A stretch of 57,421 nucleotides of DNA from Bacillota bacterium (GCA_023422005.1 JAEZSC010000141.1:1-57421); one strand, 5' to 3'; shown: positions 46,077-55,057, counted from the stretch's first letter. The notes: generated by a model from the sequence alone, not told the origin. Numbers and translations: made by a program.

Positions 46077-47165
46077 GTGTCAAGCATTAAAGTTTTTTCC
46101 TTTTTTTCAGGATTAGGATTTCTTGATCTCGGATTTAGTAATGCAGGTTTTGATATTGCTTTGGTTAGTGATATCAACAATGCATTTCTATATGCACATC
46201 AATACTCAAGAGAGCATTTGAATGCAAGTCATCCAGAATATGGTTACATAAATTCCGACGTCAGGGATTTCCTTACTCAGAAGAAGATAGATGAAGCCAT
46301 TAGTAAGCAAAAAGCTAATAATCTGGTTGGCTTTATAGGGGGACCTCCATGCCCCGACTTCTCTTTCGCAGGGAAAAATGAAGGAGGTTCTGGTAGTAAT
46401 GGGGTACTATCACAAATTTATGTTGAATTAATTAACTCGAAAATGCCTGACTTTTTTGTCTTTGAAAATGTTCGTGGATTAGTGCAAACAAATAAGCATA
46501 GGGTTTTTTTTGATGGACTGAAGCAGTCATTACGCGAACATGGATATCGTTTGTTTGAATCGTTAGAAAATGCCCTTAATTACAATGTTCCACAATATAG
46601 AGATAGACTTTTTTTGATTGGTGTGAATGAAGAAAGAATTAAACCAAACTCAAACGATTTTGCGTTTGATAATATCAACAGAGGGCATTTACAAGATATA
46701 CTCAATTTGCCATGGCCAGATACAGATAACCTTATGCTTAATATGGCAAGAGAGTGTCCACAAGGTATTAGGCGTGATCTTACAGTTGAATACTGGTTTA
46801 GAAAAAACAAGGTGCTAGAACATGCTAACTCAGGCGATTTCTTTAGGCCCAAAGAAACTACCAATAAATTCCATACTGTACAAGAGGGAAATACTCATGG
46901 CAAGTCCTTTAAACGTCTTCATAGATGGAGATTTTCTCCAACTGCCGCATATGGAAATAATGAGGTCCATCTTCACCCATACGAAGCAAGAAGGATTAGC
47001 ATCGCAGAAGCACTCTCGATACAGTCTCTTCCTGATAATTTCATTCTTCCAGATAACATTCCACTTAGTACGAAATTCAAAATGGTTAGCAATGGAGTGC
47101 CCTACTTAATGGCGTATACAATCGCCAGAAATTTATTTGTCTGGTTAAATAATAATTGTACTTAA
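46077..47165 (+). CDS. C5 cytosine-specific DNA methyltransferase
   Basis: 362 residues. Motif I is VFSFFSGLGFLDLGFSNAGF, motif IV with the catalytic Cys is FIGGPPCPDFSFAGKN (Pro-Cys at 91-92), motif VI is FFVFENVRGL, motif VIII is PQYRDRLFLIGV, and motif X SNGVPYLMAYTIA, so it should methylate the C5 of cytosine in a specific sequence. The target-recognition region (about 205-290) is short. The start is the GTG with GGAGGG five bases upstream, giving the usual start just before motif I. Coding sequence is about one-third GC, in strong contrast with both flanks. Two co-directional genes follow with gaps of 9 and 0 bases; no classical restriction endonuclease is recognisable among them. Confidence 0.93.
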   Translation: MSSIKVFSFFSGLGFLDLGFSNAGFDIALVSDINNAFLYAHQYSREHLNASHPEYGYINSDVRDFLTQKKIDEAISKQKANNLVGFIGGPPCPDFSFAGKNEGGSGSNGVLSQIYVELINSKMPDFFVFENVRGLVQTNKHRVFFDGLKQSLREHGYRLFESLENALNYNVPQYRDRLFLIGVNEERIKPNSNDFAFDNINRGHLQDILNLPWPDTDNLMLNMARECPQGIRRDLTVEYWFRKNKVLEHANSGDFFRPKETTNKFHTVQEGNTHGKSFKRLHRWRFSPTAAYGNNEVHLHPYEARRISIAEALSIQSLPDNFILPDNIPLSTKFKMVSNGVPYLMAYTIARNLFVWLNNNCT

Positions 47166-47174
47166 GGGGGTATA

Positions 47175-47795
47175 GTGTTGTCTTTTTCAGCGGAGGACTT
47201 AAAACGTGAAATTATAGCCCTAGATGCGCATCAATTTTATATTAAGTACATAGTAAAGACACTTAATTGGTATTTTCTTGTTTATATGGATAATGATGAA
47301 AAGGGTATGCTGGAAGCTCTTGATAGATTCAAAGAATTGGTATCAGATAAGCTATCAGTTAGTTTCCATAGTGCTCAAATTGTCGGAAGCGCAAAAATTG
47401 GTTATAGTCTTTCACCCAAAAAACCCTTGAAACCGTTTCATGAGGAAGAAGAAGGGCAAAAGTCATCCGATATTGACATTGCGATTATATCCAACAAATT
47501 ATATAATTATCTTTGGGTCGAATTAAGAAAGTCATACAAAACACAGTATATAAGTAATTACCATAGAATAACATCAACGATATTTCAAGGATATATTAAT
47601 GAATTCGATATTATAGATATTCCCGAGATAAGAAGGCAATGGCAAGAACTGTTTGTCCCATTAACCAAAGCCCTACAAGATGAACTGAATATAATCCATC
47701 CAATTACTTATAGGGTCTACCGTTCTTGGGAGGATCTTGAGCAATATCAAATAGGAAGCATCGAAAATATTAAAAAGTATTTGGAGGACAATTAA
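47175..47795 (+). CDS. Nucleotidyltransferase-fold protein of the methyltransferase island
   Basis: 206 residues, no close family recognised. Residues 70-101 contain IVGSAKIGYSL and, after a Lys/Glu-rich loop, SSDIDIAII: the GS...DxD pattern of the Pol-beta-like nucleotidyltransferase core, with an unusually long (about 22-residue) insertion between the GS and the Asp pair. A third acidic residue could be the Asp in GYINEFDIIDIPEI. The N-terminal 65 residues are helical. The start is the GTG (or the adjoining TTG) with AAGGGGG upstream. It may act on a nucleotide, tRNA or protein as toxin-like or signal-producing enzymes do. It ends flush with the DUF262 start. Confidence 0.7.
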   Translation: MLSFSAEDLKREIIALDAHQFYIKYIVKTLNWYFLVYMDNDEKGMLEALDRFKELVSDKLSVSFHSAQIVGSAKIGYSLSPKKPLKPFHEEEEGQKSSDIDIAIISNKLYNYLWVELRKSYKTQYISNYHRITSTIFQGYINEFDIIDIPEIRRQWQELFVPLTKALQDELNIIHPITYRVYRSWEDLEQYQIGSIENIKKYLEDN

Positions 47796-48983
47796 GTGTT
47801 TAGTTTCGCAAGTAATACTAGAGATATAAAAAGTATCCATTCAATGTTCAGGGAAGCAAAACTGATTGTTGATGAGACATATCAAAGACGTTCTGTGTGG
47901 GGAGAAAAGGATAAGGTAAGACTTATTGAAACTCTCCTGCTTAACCTCGTAATACCTGAGCTTTTTTTCTGGAAAGCTTCGACTGATCCAGAAAGTGGTG
48001 AGTCTATTACGCATATAGTTGATGGTCAACAGCGAATTAATGCGATCATTGACTTTATCGATGGTAAGTTCAAGTTAAAGGATTCATATTTACTCGAACC
48101 TGAATCGAAAGAGAATTGGGGTAATAAATTCTTTGCACAATTAGCCCCAGAAGACAAAACAGCAATCTGGAATTATAAATTGATGGTCATTGAAATAGAT
48201 CCCAAGGCTGCACGTGATGATATCGTGAAAATGTTTAGACGTCTTAATCTAACTGACTACAATCTAAATGATCAAGAGAAACGCAATAGCATGCATGGCG
48301 ATTTTGCAATACTTGCCAGACAATTATCAGACAACAAGTTCTGGGATGAAAATAAGCTATTTAAAACTACCGATGTAAAAAGAATGAAAGATATTGAGTT
48401 TTGTGCCACAATTATTTTATTGTACAGAAATGGGATCATAGATCAAACTGATCAAAGAGCCTTGAATCAAGCATATGAAGATTTGCAGGAAGAATATACG
48501 ACAGCAGAGGACGATAAAAACACTATTTTGCAAGCAATGGAAATCGTCAAAGTTTTCATCAATGATGATACTAAGAGATTCTTGCAAAAAAAAGCGCAGC
48601 TTTACACTCTTTTCTCTGTGGTCTTCTATACATTACGCGAAGGTATTTGTATAAGTGAAAACGCCAAACAGCAGTTTTCTATTTTCATATCCTTATATGA
48701 GAAGTTCAGCAATGAATTTGAACTCCCCAGTGATGTTTCAACCGAGGCAAAGTTCCTTTTTGATTTACTAAAAAGGTACAAACTTGCATCGTCTGAGGGG
48801 CTTAATAAGCACACAAATCGTATGACAAGATTCGCAGTGCTAAAGGCCTTCTTGTTTGAGCTAAAGCAAGAGCATGTTCAGGCACAAGATGAATTTCGAG
48901 AAATGCTAATCAAATATAATACCAAGTATACTAATGGCTTAGAGTCCGGCGATAATGAAAATGAAGATGCAAATGAAGATTAG
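47796..48983 (+). CDS. DUF262 (DGQQR) domain protein
   Basis: 395 residues. The N-terminal DUF262 domain has VDETYQRRSVWGEKDKVRLI, then ITHIVDGQQRINAIIDFIDG with the DGQQR signature (76-80). In characterised relatives (GmrS, SspE, BrxU) this ParB-like domain hydrolyses nucleotides to control an attached nuclease. No DUF1524/HNH nuclease motif (H...N/H) is seen in the C-terminal 200 residues, which are helical and end in an acidic tail (GDNENEDANED). It is therefore a DUF262-only protein and may need a partner; the neighbouring methyltransferase and nucleotidyltransferase are the obvious ones. The GTG start abuts the upstream stop with GGAGG inside that gene. Confidence 0.85.
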   Translation: MFSFASNTRDIKSIHSMFREAKLIVDETYQRRSVWGEKDKVRLIETLLLNLVIPELFFWKASTDPESGESITHIVDGQQRINAIIDFIDGKFKLKDSYLLEPESKENWGNKFFAQLAPEDKTAIWNYKLMVIEIDPKAARDDIVKMFRRLNLTDYNLNDQEKRNSMHGDFAILARQLSDNKFWDENKLFKTTDVKRMKDIEFCATIILLYRNGIIDQTDQRALNQAYEDLQEEYTTAEDDKNTILQAMEIVKVFINDDTKRFLQKKAQLYTLFSVVFYTLREGICISENAKQQFSIFISLYEKFSNEFELPSDVSTEAKFLFDLLKRYKLASSEGLNKHTNRMTRFAVLKAFLFELKQEHVQAQDEFREMLIKYNTKYTNGLESGDNENEDANED

Positions 48984-49012
48984 CATAAGGTTGCTCTGAG
49001 AATATACAACTC

Positions 49013-49038
49013 TGCGCCAGCAAATGCTGGCGCATTTT
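49013..49038 (+). terminator. Terminator of the methyltransferase island
   Basis: TGCGCCAGC and GCTGGCGCA form a perfect 9-bp stem with an AAAT loop, followed by TTTTCTTTC. It closes the AT-rich segment; base composition returns to the host level within the next 100 bases. Confidence 0.85.
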
Positions 49039-49113
49039 CTTTCTGAGGCAGACGAAATTAGGCAGTGCTCAATGTCTACCGAATGGAGGCTCAAAAGAGG
49101 TGAAGTACAATTG

Positions 49114-50538
49114 TCAGGTCAAACCCTGTATATACCCACCCAAATCTTTCTTATTCGGCACCCTCTCGTGCCGATTCTCCTCGTAATACATCCTCTTGCT
49201 GACCGCCCCGGCCCCCATGGCCACGATGTCGTGGGTCTCCTCCATCATGTCGATATTGTATATGCACTCCGTCCCCGGCAGCGCATACCCCACATTCTCC
49301 AGGTTCCCCCGCATGTACTTCTGCCGGTACATATAGTACGGCTGCATCCCCCTGCCCTGCGCGAAATTATGGCAAAGGTCCAGCATGGCCGTGGCCTCGG
49401 CATCGGAGGGCAAGGGATACTCCCCCAGCTTCTCGTTGAGCCGGGAGGAATGCTTGATGGCCAAGGTGTGCACGGTCAGATTGTCCATGTCCAGCGGCGC
49501 CAGGGCAGCCAACGTACGCTCCACATGCCCCGGCGTCTCGCCGGGCAACCCCACGATCAAATCCATATTGATCTGCCCGATACCCGCCTGCCGGGCCAGC
49601 TCGTAGGCGCGCAAAACATCGGTGGCGGTGTGCCCCCGGCCTATGACCGCCAGGGTGTCGTCGTTCATCGTCTGCGGATTGATGCTGATGCGCCCCACGC
49701 CCATGGAATGGAGCATGGTCATCGTATCCGGCTGCACGCAGTCCGGCCGGCCAGCCTCCACGGTCAGCTCATACTCCCCGGGGAATGCTTCCCGCGCCCA
49801 GCCCAGCACCCGCTGCAGCTGCTCGGTGGTCAGCGCGATGGGCGTGCCGCCGCCCACGTACAGCGCCCGGCACGCGCGGCCCGCCTCGGCCATCTCCCGG
49901 CCCCGAATTTCGATCTCCCGGCGCAGCGCTTCCAGGTATTGTTCCACCAGCGCGGGCTTGGCGGCGGAGGAATAAAACGAGCAATACAGGCACCGGGTGC
50001 GGCAGAACGGTATCGCGATGTAGGCGTCGAAGTGCTGCCGATCCCCCCAGCGCCAGATGCCCCGCTGGGCCCGCAGGATGTCCGCGACAAGCGCGGCCTT
50101 GGGTGGCGTCACGTCGAACACGCGGGTCAGCTCGGAGGCCACGGCGTCGGCTGCGCAGCCCTCGTCCACGAGCTGCCGGGCCACCTTGGTGGGCCGTATG
50201 CCGGTTAGCGACCCCCACGGTGGGCGCACACCGGTGAAGGCCTTGAGCAAGGCGTACAGGCACAGCTTGGCCCGGCGTTTGGCCAGGCGCTCCCGCAGCA
50301 GCGCGTCGCCGGTCACCACGGCAGGCGCGCGGTCCTCCCGGCTCAGGGTACGGCCGCCGGAGGAAATCTCGCAGCGCTGCACCCACTCCCCGCCCTCCTG
50401 GGCGAAGGCATGGGTGATCACCGTGTCCGGCTCCCCGTCTTCCGGCTTGGTCATCAGCTTTTCCATGCCGAAGAACAGCCGCACCACGTCGGCCATGTCG
50501 TTGGAATAAGCGTTCTGGTTGGTCGTGAACTGTATCAT
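49114..50538 (-). CDS. hemZ: Coproporphyrinogen III oxidase-like radical SAM protein
   Basis: 474 residues of the oxygen-independent coproporphyrinogen dehydrogenase-like group (HemZ of Bacilli and Clostridia). The radical-SAM iron-sulphur motif is CRTRCLYCSF, after DAYIAIPF. Then VGGGTPIALTTEQLQRVLGW and RISINPQTMNDDTLAVIGRG, and the C-terminal HemN-type region (YMYRQKYMRGNLENVGYALP). About 170 extra N-terminal residues precede the radical-SAM core, as in HemZ. In anaerobes without haem synthesis such proteins may serve other roles; no other haem gene is in the window. ATGA overlap with the MBL gene. Confidence 0.9.
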   Translation of the reverse strand: MIQFTTNQNAYSNDMADVVRLFFGMEKLMTKPEDGEPDTVITHAFAQEGGEWVQRCEISSGGRTLSREDRAPAVVTGDALLRERLAKRRAKLCLYALLKAFTGVRPPWGSLTGIRPTKVARQLVDEGCAADAVASELTRVFDVTPPKAALVADILRAQRGIWRWGDRQHFDAYIAIPFCRTRCLYCSFYSSAAKPALVEQYLEALRREIEIRGREMAEAGRACRALYVGGGTPIALTTEQLQRVLGWAREAFPGEYELTVEAGRPDCVQPDTMTMLHSMGVGRISINPQTMNDDTLAVIGRGHTATDVLRAYELARQAGIGQINMDLIVGLPGETPGHVERTLAALAPLDMDNLTVHTLAIKHSSRLNEKLGEYPLPSDAEATAMLDLCHNFAQGRGMQPYYMYRQKYMRGNLENVGYALPGTECIYNIDMMEETHDIVAMGAGAVSKRMYYEENRHERVPNKKDLGGYIQGLT

Positions 50539-51152
50539 TTGTGAATCAGGTCCAGGCGGCGTTCCCGCCCGATGGTGCTCTTATGGCCGTGGCCGGGCCA
50601 GATCACGAGGTTCTCGTCCAGCGCGTACAGGCGTTCCACGCTCGTGCGCAGCGCGTTCATATCGCCGCCGGTGGCCAGCGTGGTGCCGTAAGAGCCGCGG
50701 AACAATGTGTCGCCGGTGAACAGGTTGCCGTCGCTGCTCAGGTAGCAGCAGCCGCCCACGGTGTGCCCCGGCGTGTGCAGAGCCGTCAGCGTCGCGCTTC
50801 CCAGCGGTATCGTGTCGCCCTCGCGCAGCTGCCGATCCACAAGTATGCCGGTGGTGGGCGGCTGGCGGAAGAACGATGTCATGTTGACGGACTGGTCGTT
50901 GAGCCCCGGCGCGTCCAGCTCGTGGATGGCAACGGCTGCCCCGGTATGCTCCCGCAGCGCCGCCACGCCGGCGGTGTGGTCGAAGTGGCAGTGGGTCAGC
51001 AGTATCCACTTGAGCTGCTCGCCGCTGGCCTCCAGCGCGGCCTGTATGGCCGGCACGTTGATGTCGGGGTCGATGACCGCGGCCTCGCCGCCGTCGTATA
51101 TCAGATAGCTGCGGCCGTCGATGCGGCCGGTGGCAATGGGCATTATCGTCAT
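50535..51152 (-). CDS. MBL-fold metal-dependent hydrolase (glyoxalase II-like)
   Basis: 205 residues. The metal site is LTHCHFDHTAGVAALRE (HxHxDH), then LHTPGHTVGGCCYL, LFTGDTLFRGSYG and WPGHGHKSTIG, all the metallo-beta-lactamase ligands in order. The spacing is that of YcbL/hydroxyacylglutathione-hydrolase-like enzymes, though the substrate need not be a glutathione thioester in an anaerobe. GGAG lies 7 bases before the ATG. It sits between dtd (17-base gap) and hemZ (overlapping), in one operon. Confidence 0.92.
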   Translation of the reverse strand: MTIMPIATGRIDGRSYLIYDGGEAAVIDPDINVPAIQAALEASGEQLKWILLTHCHFDHTAGVAALREHTGAAVAIHELDAPGLNDQSVNMTSFFRQPPTTGILVDRQLREGDTIPLGSATLTALHTPGHTVGGCCYLSSDGNLFTGDTLFRGSYGTTLATGGDMNALRTSVERLYALDENLVIWPGHGHKSTIGRERRLDLIHK

Positions 51153-51169
51153 TTATAAGCTCCTATGCG

Positions 51170-51619
51170 TTAAAACAACTTCCGGCTGTCCAGCAGGATC
51201 GTCACCGGGCCGTCGTTGATCAGGTGCACCTGCATGTCGGCGCCAAAGCGCCCGCTGGCCACGGTGAGCCCCAACCGCCGCAGGGCGTCCAGCGCCGCCT
51301 CATACCAGCGTTCCCCTTCCTGGGGCGCTGCCGCCGAGGAGAAGCTGGGCCGCCGGCCATGCCGGGCGTCGCCGCACAGCGTGAACTGCGACACCACGCA
51401 CACCTGGCCTCCGGCCTCGGTCACAGGCAGGTTCATCTTGCCCTGGGTATCCTCGAAGACGCGCAGCCCGGCGATCTTGGTGCAGATGTAGTCCAGGTCC
51501 TGCGCACCGTCGCCCTGCTCCACGCCCAGCAGCACCAGCAAGCCCCGGCCTATGCCGCCGACCGTCTGGCCTTCCACTTCCACATGGGCGCTCTTCACCC
51601 TTTGCACAACTGCCCGCAT
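51170..51619 (-). CDS. dtd: D-aminoacyl-tRNA deacylase
   Basis: 149 residues. DTD removes D-amino acids (and glycine from mischarged tRNA-Ala) from tRNA. The N-terminus MRAVVQRVKSAHVEVEG, the SQFTLCGDARHGRRPSF motif (SQFTLYAD in most) and INDGPVTILLDSRKLF (the Gly-cisPro site) are all present. The ATG at 51619 has TAGAGG five bases upstream. First gene of the dtd-MBL-hemZ operon. The 226-base gap upstream (51620-51845) has only the dispersed repeat at 51685. Confidence 0.95.
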   Translation of the reverse strand: MRAVVQRVKSAHVEVEGQTVGGIGRGLLVLLGVEQGDGAQDLDYICTKIAGLRVFEDTQGKMNLPVTEAGGQVCVVSQFTLCGDARHGRRPSFSSAAAPQEGERWYEAALDALRRLGLTVASGRFGADMQVHLINDGPVTILLDSRKLF

Positions 51620-51684
51620 AAAAACCTCTACATTAATATCAAAGCCGTCGCAATCACAGATAAGCATAATTTACCAGAGATGGG

Positions 51685-51744
51685 GCCGAAGGTTTCCAAA
51701 GGGCGATCGGAAAGCCCTTTGGTCGCGCCCAAAGGCGCGAAATC
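51685..51744. repeat. Dispersed 60-bp repeat, copy 1
   Basis: GCCGAAGGTTTCCAAAGGGC is followed after a few bases by CCCTTTGGTCGCGCCCAAAG and GCGCGAAATC. It contains two palindromes (CCAAAGGGC...GCCCTTTGG, CGCGCCCAAAGGCGCG). An inverted second copy is at 56914-56972, about 5.2 kb away, with only a few differences. Confidence 0.8.
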
Positions 51745-51845
51745 CTTTCCCCTTGTTGGTATATGCATTATACGTTAAGGCGACAGCACCAAACCATGCT
51801 GGCAATGCCAGCACATGCTCATTGTACCCTTGTGTGCCATGCCGG

Positions 51846-52307
51846 TCAAGGCTGGGAAGCCGGGCTGCCCCCTTGCATAATGTGCAGGAACTTCTCACAA
51901 ATGGCAGGATCAAACTGCCGACCGGCGCAGGCAACGATCTCCCCGAGCGCCTCGGATTCGCTTACAGCTTTATGATAGGCGCGGTCGTTGGTCATGGCGT
52001 CGTAGCTGTCCACGATGGTCAGGATGCGCGCCAGCAACGGGATGGCGTCTCCCCGCAGCCCCTGGGGGTAGCCTGTGCCATCCCAGCGCTCGTGGTGGCA
52101 CAGTATGCCCTCGGCCACAGCAGCCAGCTCCGGCGACGCCTGGGCGATGCGATAGCCGATCTCCGGGTGCTTGCGCATCTCCAACCATTCCTCACGGGAC
52201 AACGGGCCGGGCTTGTCCAATATGTGCTCGGCAATGCCGATCTTGCCCAGGTCATGCAGGGAGCTCAGCAGCTCCAATTCTGAAAGCTGGTCGTCATTTA
52301 GGCCCAT
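51846..52307 (-). CDS. HD-GYP domain (downstream part of a frameshifted gene)
   Basis: The frame contains a complete HD-GYP phosphodiesterase core: LLSSLHDLGKIGIAEHILDK and CHHERWDGTGYPQGLRGDAI, ending in ASPASQP-type residues. The ATG at 52307 is internal to the domain; the true N-terminal part is the upstream frame ending at 52298. The two join if one T is added to the T4 run (minus strand) at 52332-52335, giving an intact 'MVFLARRLGEAMGL' as in the larger protein's '...LVNITRAMGSALGL'. As written, this part has no obvious start of its own, so it may not be translated. Confidence 0.7.
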   Translation of the reverse strand: MGLNDDQLSELELLSSLHDLGKIGIAEHILDKPGPLSREEWLEMRKHPEIGYRIAQASPELAAVAEGILCHHERWDGTGYPQGLRGDAIPLLARILTIVDSYDAMTNDRAYHKAVSESEALGEIVACAGRQFDPAICEKFLHIMQGGSPASQP

Positions 52308-54871
52308 GGCCTCGCCCAGCCGGCGCGCCAGAAAACCATGCGGTCAGCGTGCTCGCGGGTCTCGTGGCTCTTCTCATACATCGTTGTGCGGATGGAGGCG
52401 ATCAGCGAGCTGTGCATGCTCTTGCGCTCCAGCAGCTTGCGCCGGTACATGGCGTCCTCGGTGTCCTTGAACACCGCGGCGAAGCTCTGCTCCGGAAACT
52501 GGCGGGTCGCATAGCCCAGCGCCAGGCTGGGGCGGAAAACGCTGTCTCCCAGGCGGAGCACCGTTTCCTCGCAGGCTTGCCGGATGCGTTTGCATATGGC
52601 CCGCGCCACTTCCGGCTCCGCATTGGGCAGCAACAGGCAGAACTCATCGCCGCCGACGCGGGCAATGATGTCCCCGTCGCGGGCACAGCGGCGCAGGATG
52701 GCGGCGATGGTGCGCAGCAGCTCGTCGCCGTGGGCATGGCCTAACACGTCATTGGTCAGTTTCAGGCCGTTGATATCGCCCATGATGATGGAGACAGGCA
52801 GCTGAGAGGCGGTGTCCAGGCGGCGGCACTCCTCCTCGAAGAAGACGCGGTTATGCAGCCCCGTCATCGCGTCATGGTAACTCAGGAACTGGATGCGGTT
52901 TTCCTTGCGCCGGCGATCGGTGATGTCGCGAATAAATGCGCACGTGTACCGGGAGTCGGCGGTATAACTCAGGGAAACCTCCACGTCGATGGTGACGCCG
53001 TCCTTGCGCCGCAGCCTGGTTTCAAACCGCTCCGATCCGGTCTGCCGGATTCTCTCCTGGAGCTGGCTCACTTCCTCCGGCATGTATTGCATCTCCAGAT
53101 CGGGTACTTGCATGCCCAGGAGTTCGCCGCGGGCGTAACCCAGCAAATCGCAAACGGCCGTGTTGACCATCAGAATTCTCATCTGGCCGTCAACCATCCA
53201 GAAGCCATCCATCGTGGTCTCCAGCACCTTCTTGTACTCCTGTTCGGTGCGCTTGCGCTCGGTGATATCCTGCAGCACACCGACGACGCGCAGCGGCCTG
53301 CCCTGATCATCCCTCTCGGCGATTGCCGCCGAACGGAGGTTCCGCCGTTCCCCGTCGCAGAAACGGCGGATCGTGAATTCAACGTCATATGGCGTGTCAT
53401 TGGTGAGCAGCTGGTGCAGCGCCCGGTCCATCCTGGACCGGTCCTCCTCTACGACAGCGCCCTGCGGCACCGCCAGCGGTATGAAGTTGCCTTCCCCGAT
53501 CTCATAGCCATAGATGCGGAACGCCTCGTCGGAGGCCCACATCATGGAGTTTGCCAGACTGATTTCCCAGTTGCCGGAGTGAGAGATCTCCTGGGCACGG
53601 CGCAGCCGCTGCTCGCTTTCACGCAGGGCAGCCTCCGCCTGGCGCCTCTCGGTGATGTCCGCGGCCGACATGATGAGATAGGCCGGGCTCCCATCCCGAT
53701 GTGCTATGACGGTGGTCGTGAGCGCCAGCCACACAACCTCGCCGTTCTTATGCAGAAAACGCCGCTCCGCGCTGAGCGAGGGCACGCACCGCGCGATGAG
53801 ACAATCCATATTGCGTCTCATCGATTCCCAACTGTCGGATTGGGCAATGTCGAACAGCGTTCGCTCCAGCAATTCCGGCTCTTGATAACCCAGTATGTTG
53901 CAAAGCGCCGGGTTGGCGCGCATCAGGCGGCCATCCAGTGCCACATGAGCCATCCCCACTGCCGTCCGCTCAAAAGTCATGCGGAACAGCGCTTCGCTCT
54001 CGAGGATGCGCTGCTGCGCCTCCACCTGATCGGTGACGTCCTGCAAAGCGCCCATCATTTTGACGAGATTGCCGCCATCGTCACGCTCTATGGAGACGTG
54101 GGTCTGCAGATAGCGCAGAGCGTCGTCGTTGTGGCGGTGGATGCGGTATTGCTGCGTATAAGAGGTTCCGCACTCCATGGCCTCCAGACGCACGGCGACA
54201 GCACGGCCCAGGTCATCGGGGTGCACCAGGGTGTCCCAGGATTCCGGTTCGGGCTGGAAATCCGCCGGTACGCCCATAATCTGTTTGTATACCGGCGACC
54301 AAACCACCGTGTTGGCCACAGCGTCATATTCCCAGGTGCCCAGCCGCGCCAGCTTGACGGCCGCGGTGCTGCGCGCTTCTGACAGGCGCAGCTGCTGTTG
54401 AAGATGGTAACGCTCGGTGATGTCGCTGAAGATGAGCACGACGCCGGCCAGCTGGCCTTGGCCGTCGCGGATGGGAGCGGCGCTGTGACTGATGTGCCGG
54501 TGGATGCCGGCGGCGCTGATGAGCACGGTGTGATTGGTCAGATCGACCTTGTTCCCGGTGATCAGCACAGTCTGCACGATGTCTTCAATCGGCTGCCCGG
54601 TGACGCTGTTATAAACGTGAAAAACTTCAGAAAAGGGCCGGCCCACGGCGCGATCCAGCGGCCAGCCGGTAAGCTCCTCAGCGGAGGGGTTGAACATCGT
54701 AATGGTGGCGCGGTTGTCTGTGGCGATTACGCCGTCGCCCATACTCAACAGCATGATGCGAAGACTCTGCTCCCTTTCCTGCAGGCGATTCAACTGTTTT
54801 TGGAGCTTGGCGGTCCTGCCGCCAAGAACGAACCGGAACATCCGGCCCAACTGCCCGCGGAAATTGCCCAT
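52298..54871 (-). CDS. Multi-PAS GGDEF protein, 3' end frameshifted
   Basis: 857 residues with about six PAS domains and PAC-type linkers (ITMFNPSAEELTGWPLDRAV at the first), then a GGDEF domain. The active loop ARVGGDEFCLLLPN is canonical, with an RxxD inhibitory site (RDGD) five residues earlier. After EKSHETREHADRMV, the linker that leads into HD-GYP in the related protein at 30971-35095, the frame leaves and stops with FWRAGWARPWA. The cyclase half is intact and may still be active, now lacking the phosphodiesterase half. A TAGACA/TATAAT promoter lies 55 bases upstream. Confidence 0.88.
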   Translation of the reverse strand: MGNFRGQLGRMFRFVLGGRTAKLQKQLNRLQEREQSLRIMLLSMGDGVIATDNRATITMFNPSAEELTGWPLDRAVGRPFSEVFHVYNSVTGQPIEDIVQTVLITGNKVDLTNHTVLISAAGIHRHISHSAAPIRDGQGQLAGVVLIFSDITERYHLQQQLRLSEARSTAAVKLARLGTWEYDAVANTVVWSPVYKQIMGVPADFQPEPESWDTLVHPDDLGRAVAVRLEAMECGTSYTQQYRIHRHNDDALRYLQTHVSIERDDGGNLVKMMGALQDVTDQVEAQQRILESEALFRMTFERTAVGMAHVALDGRLMRANPALCNILGYQEPELLERTLFDIAQSDSWESMRRNMDCLIARCVPSLSAERRFLHKNGEVVWLALTTTVIAHRDGSPAYLIMSAADITERRQAEAALRESEQRLRRAQEISHSGNWEISLANSMMWASDEAFRIYGYEIGEGNFIPLAVPQGAVVEEDRSRMDRALHQLLTNDTPYDVEFTIRRFCDGERRNLRSAAIAERDDQGRPLRVVGVLQDITERKRTEQEYKKVLETTMDGFWMVDGQMRILMVNTAVCDLLGYARGELLGMQVPDLEMQYMPEEVSQLQERIRQTGSERFETRLRRKDGVTIDVEVSLSYTADSRYTCAFIRDITDRRRKENRIQFLSYHDAMTGLHNRVFFEEECRRLDTASQLPVSIIMGDINGLKLTNDVLGHAHGDELLRTIAAILRRCARDGDIIARVGGDEFCLLLPNAEPEVARAICKRIRQACEETVLRLGDSVFRPSLALGYATRQFPEQSFAAVFKDTEDAMYRRKLLERKSMHSSLIASIRTTMYEKSHETREHADRMVFWRAGWARPWA

Positions 54872-54925
54872 ACGAATTTACAATGCCCTCATTGGCTTTC
54901 TTCGGTTTAGAAGTAGAATACATAG

Positions 54926-54954
54926 ATTATATGGGGCTCATCATATTTTGTCTA
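54926..54954 (-). promoter_or_regulatory. Promoter of the PAS/GGDEF gene
   Basis: On the minus strand TAGACA (54949-54954), a 17-base spacer and TATAAT (54926-54931) precede the ATG at 54871. The 186-base gap otherwise holds the ABC-F terminator. Confidence 0.65.
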
Positions 54955-55015
54955 TACGTAGCGAAGCAAGGATTAAAATGTCGAAACAAATGGTGAACAG
55001 AGAGTAAATCGATAC

Positions 55016-55050
55016 ACAAAGGCCCGCCACAGGCAGCGGCGGGCCTTTGT
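55016..55050 (-). terminator. Terminator of the ABC-F gene
   Basis: ACAAAGGCCCGCC and GGCGGGCCTTTGT form a 13-bp stem with a 9-nt loop, just after the ABC-F stop on the minus strand. The T-tract is weak. Confidence 0.65.
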
Positions 55051-55057
55051 TCACAAC

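Noticed and set aside
47796..48983. DUF262 protein as a complete GmrSD or SspE nuclease
   Set aside because: DGQQR is present but there is no DUF1524/HNH part and the protein is only 395 residues, so calling it a stand-alone nuclease is not supported.
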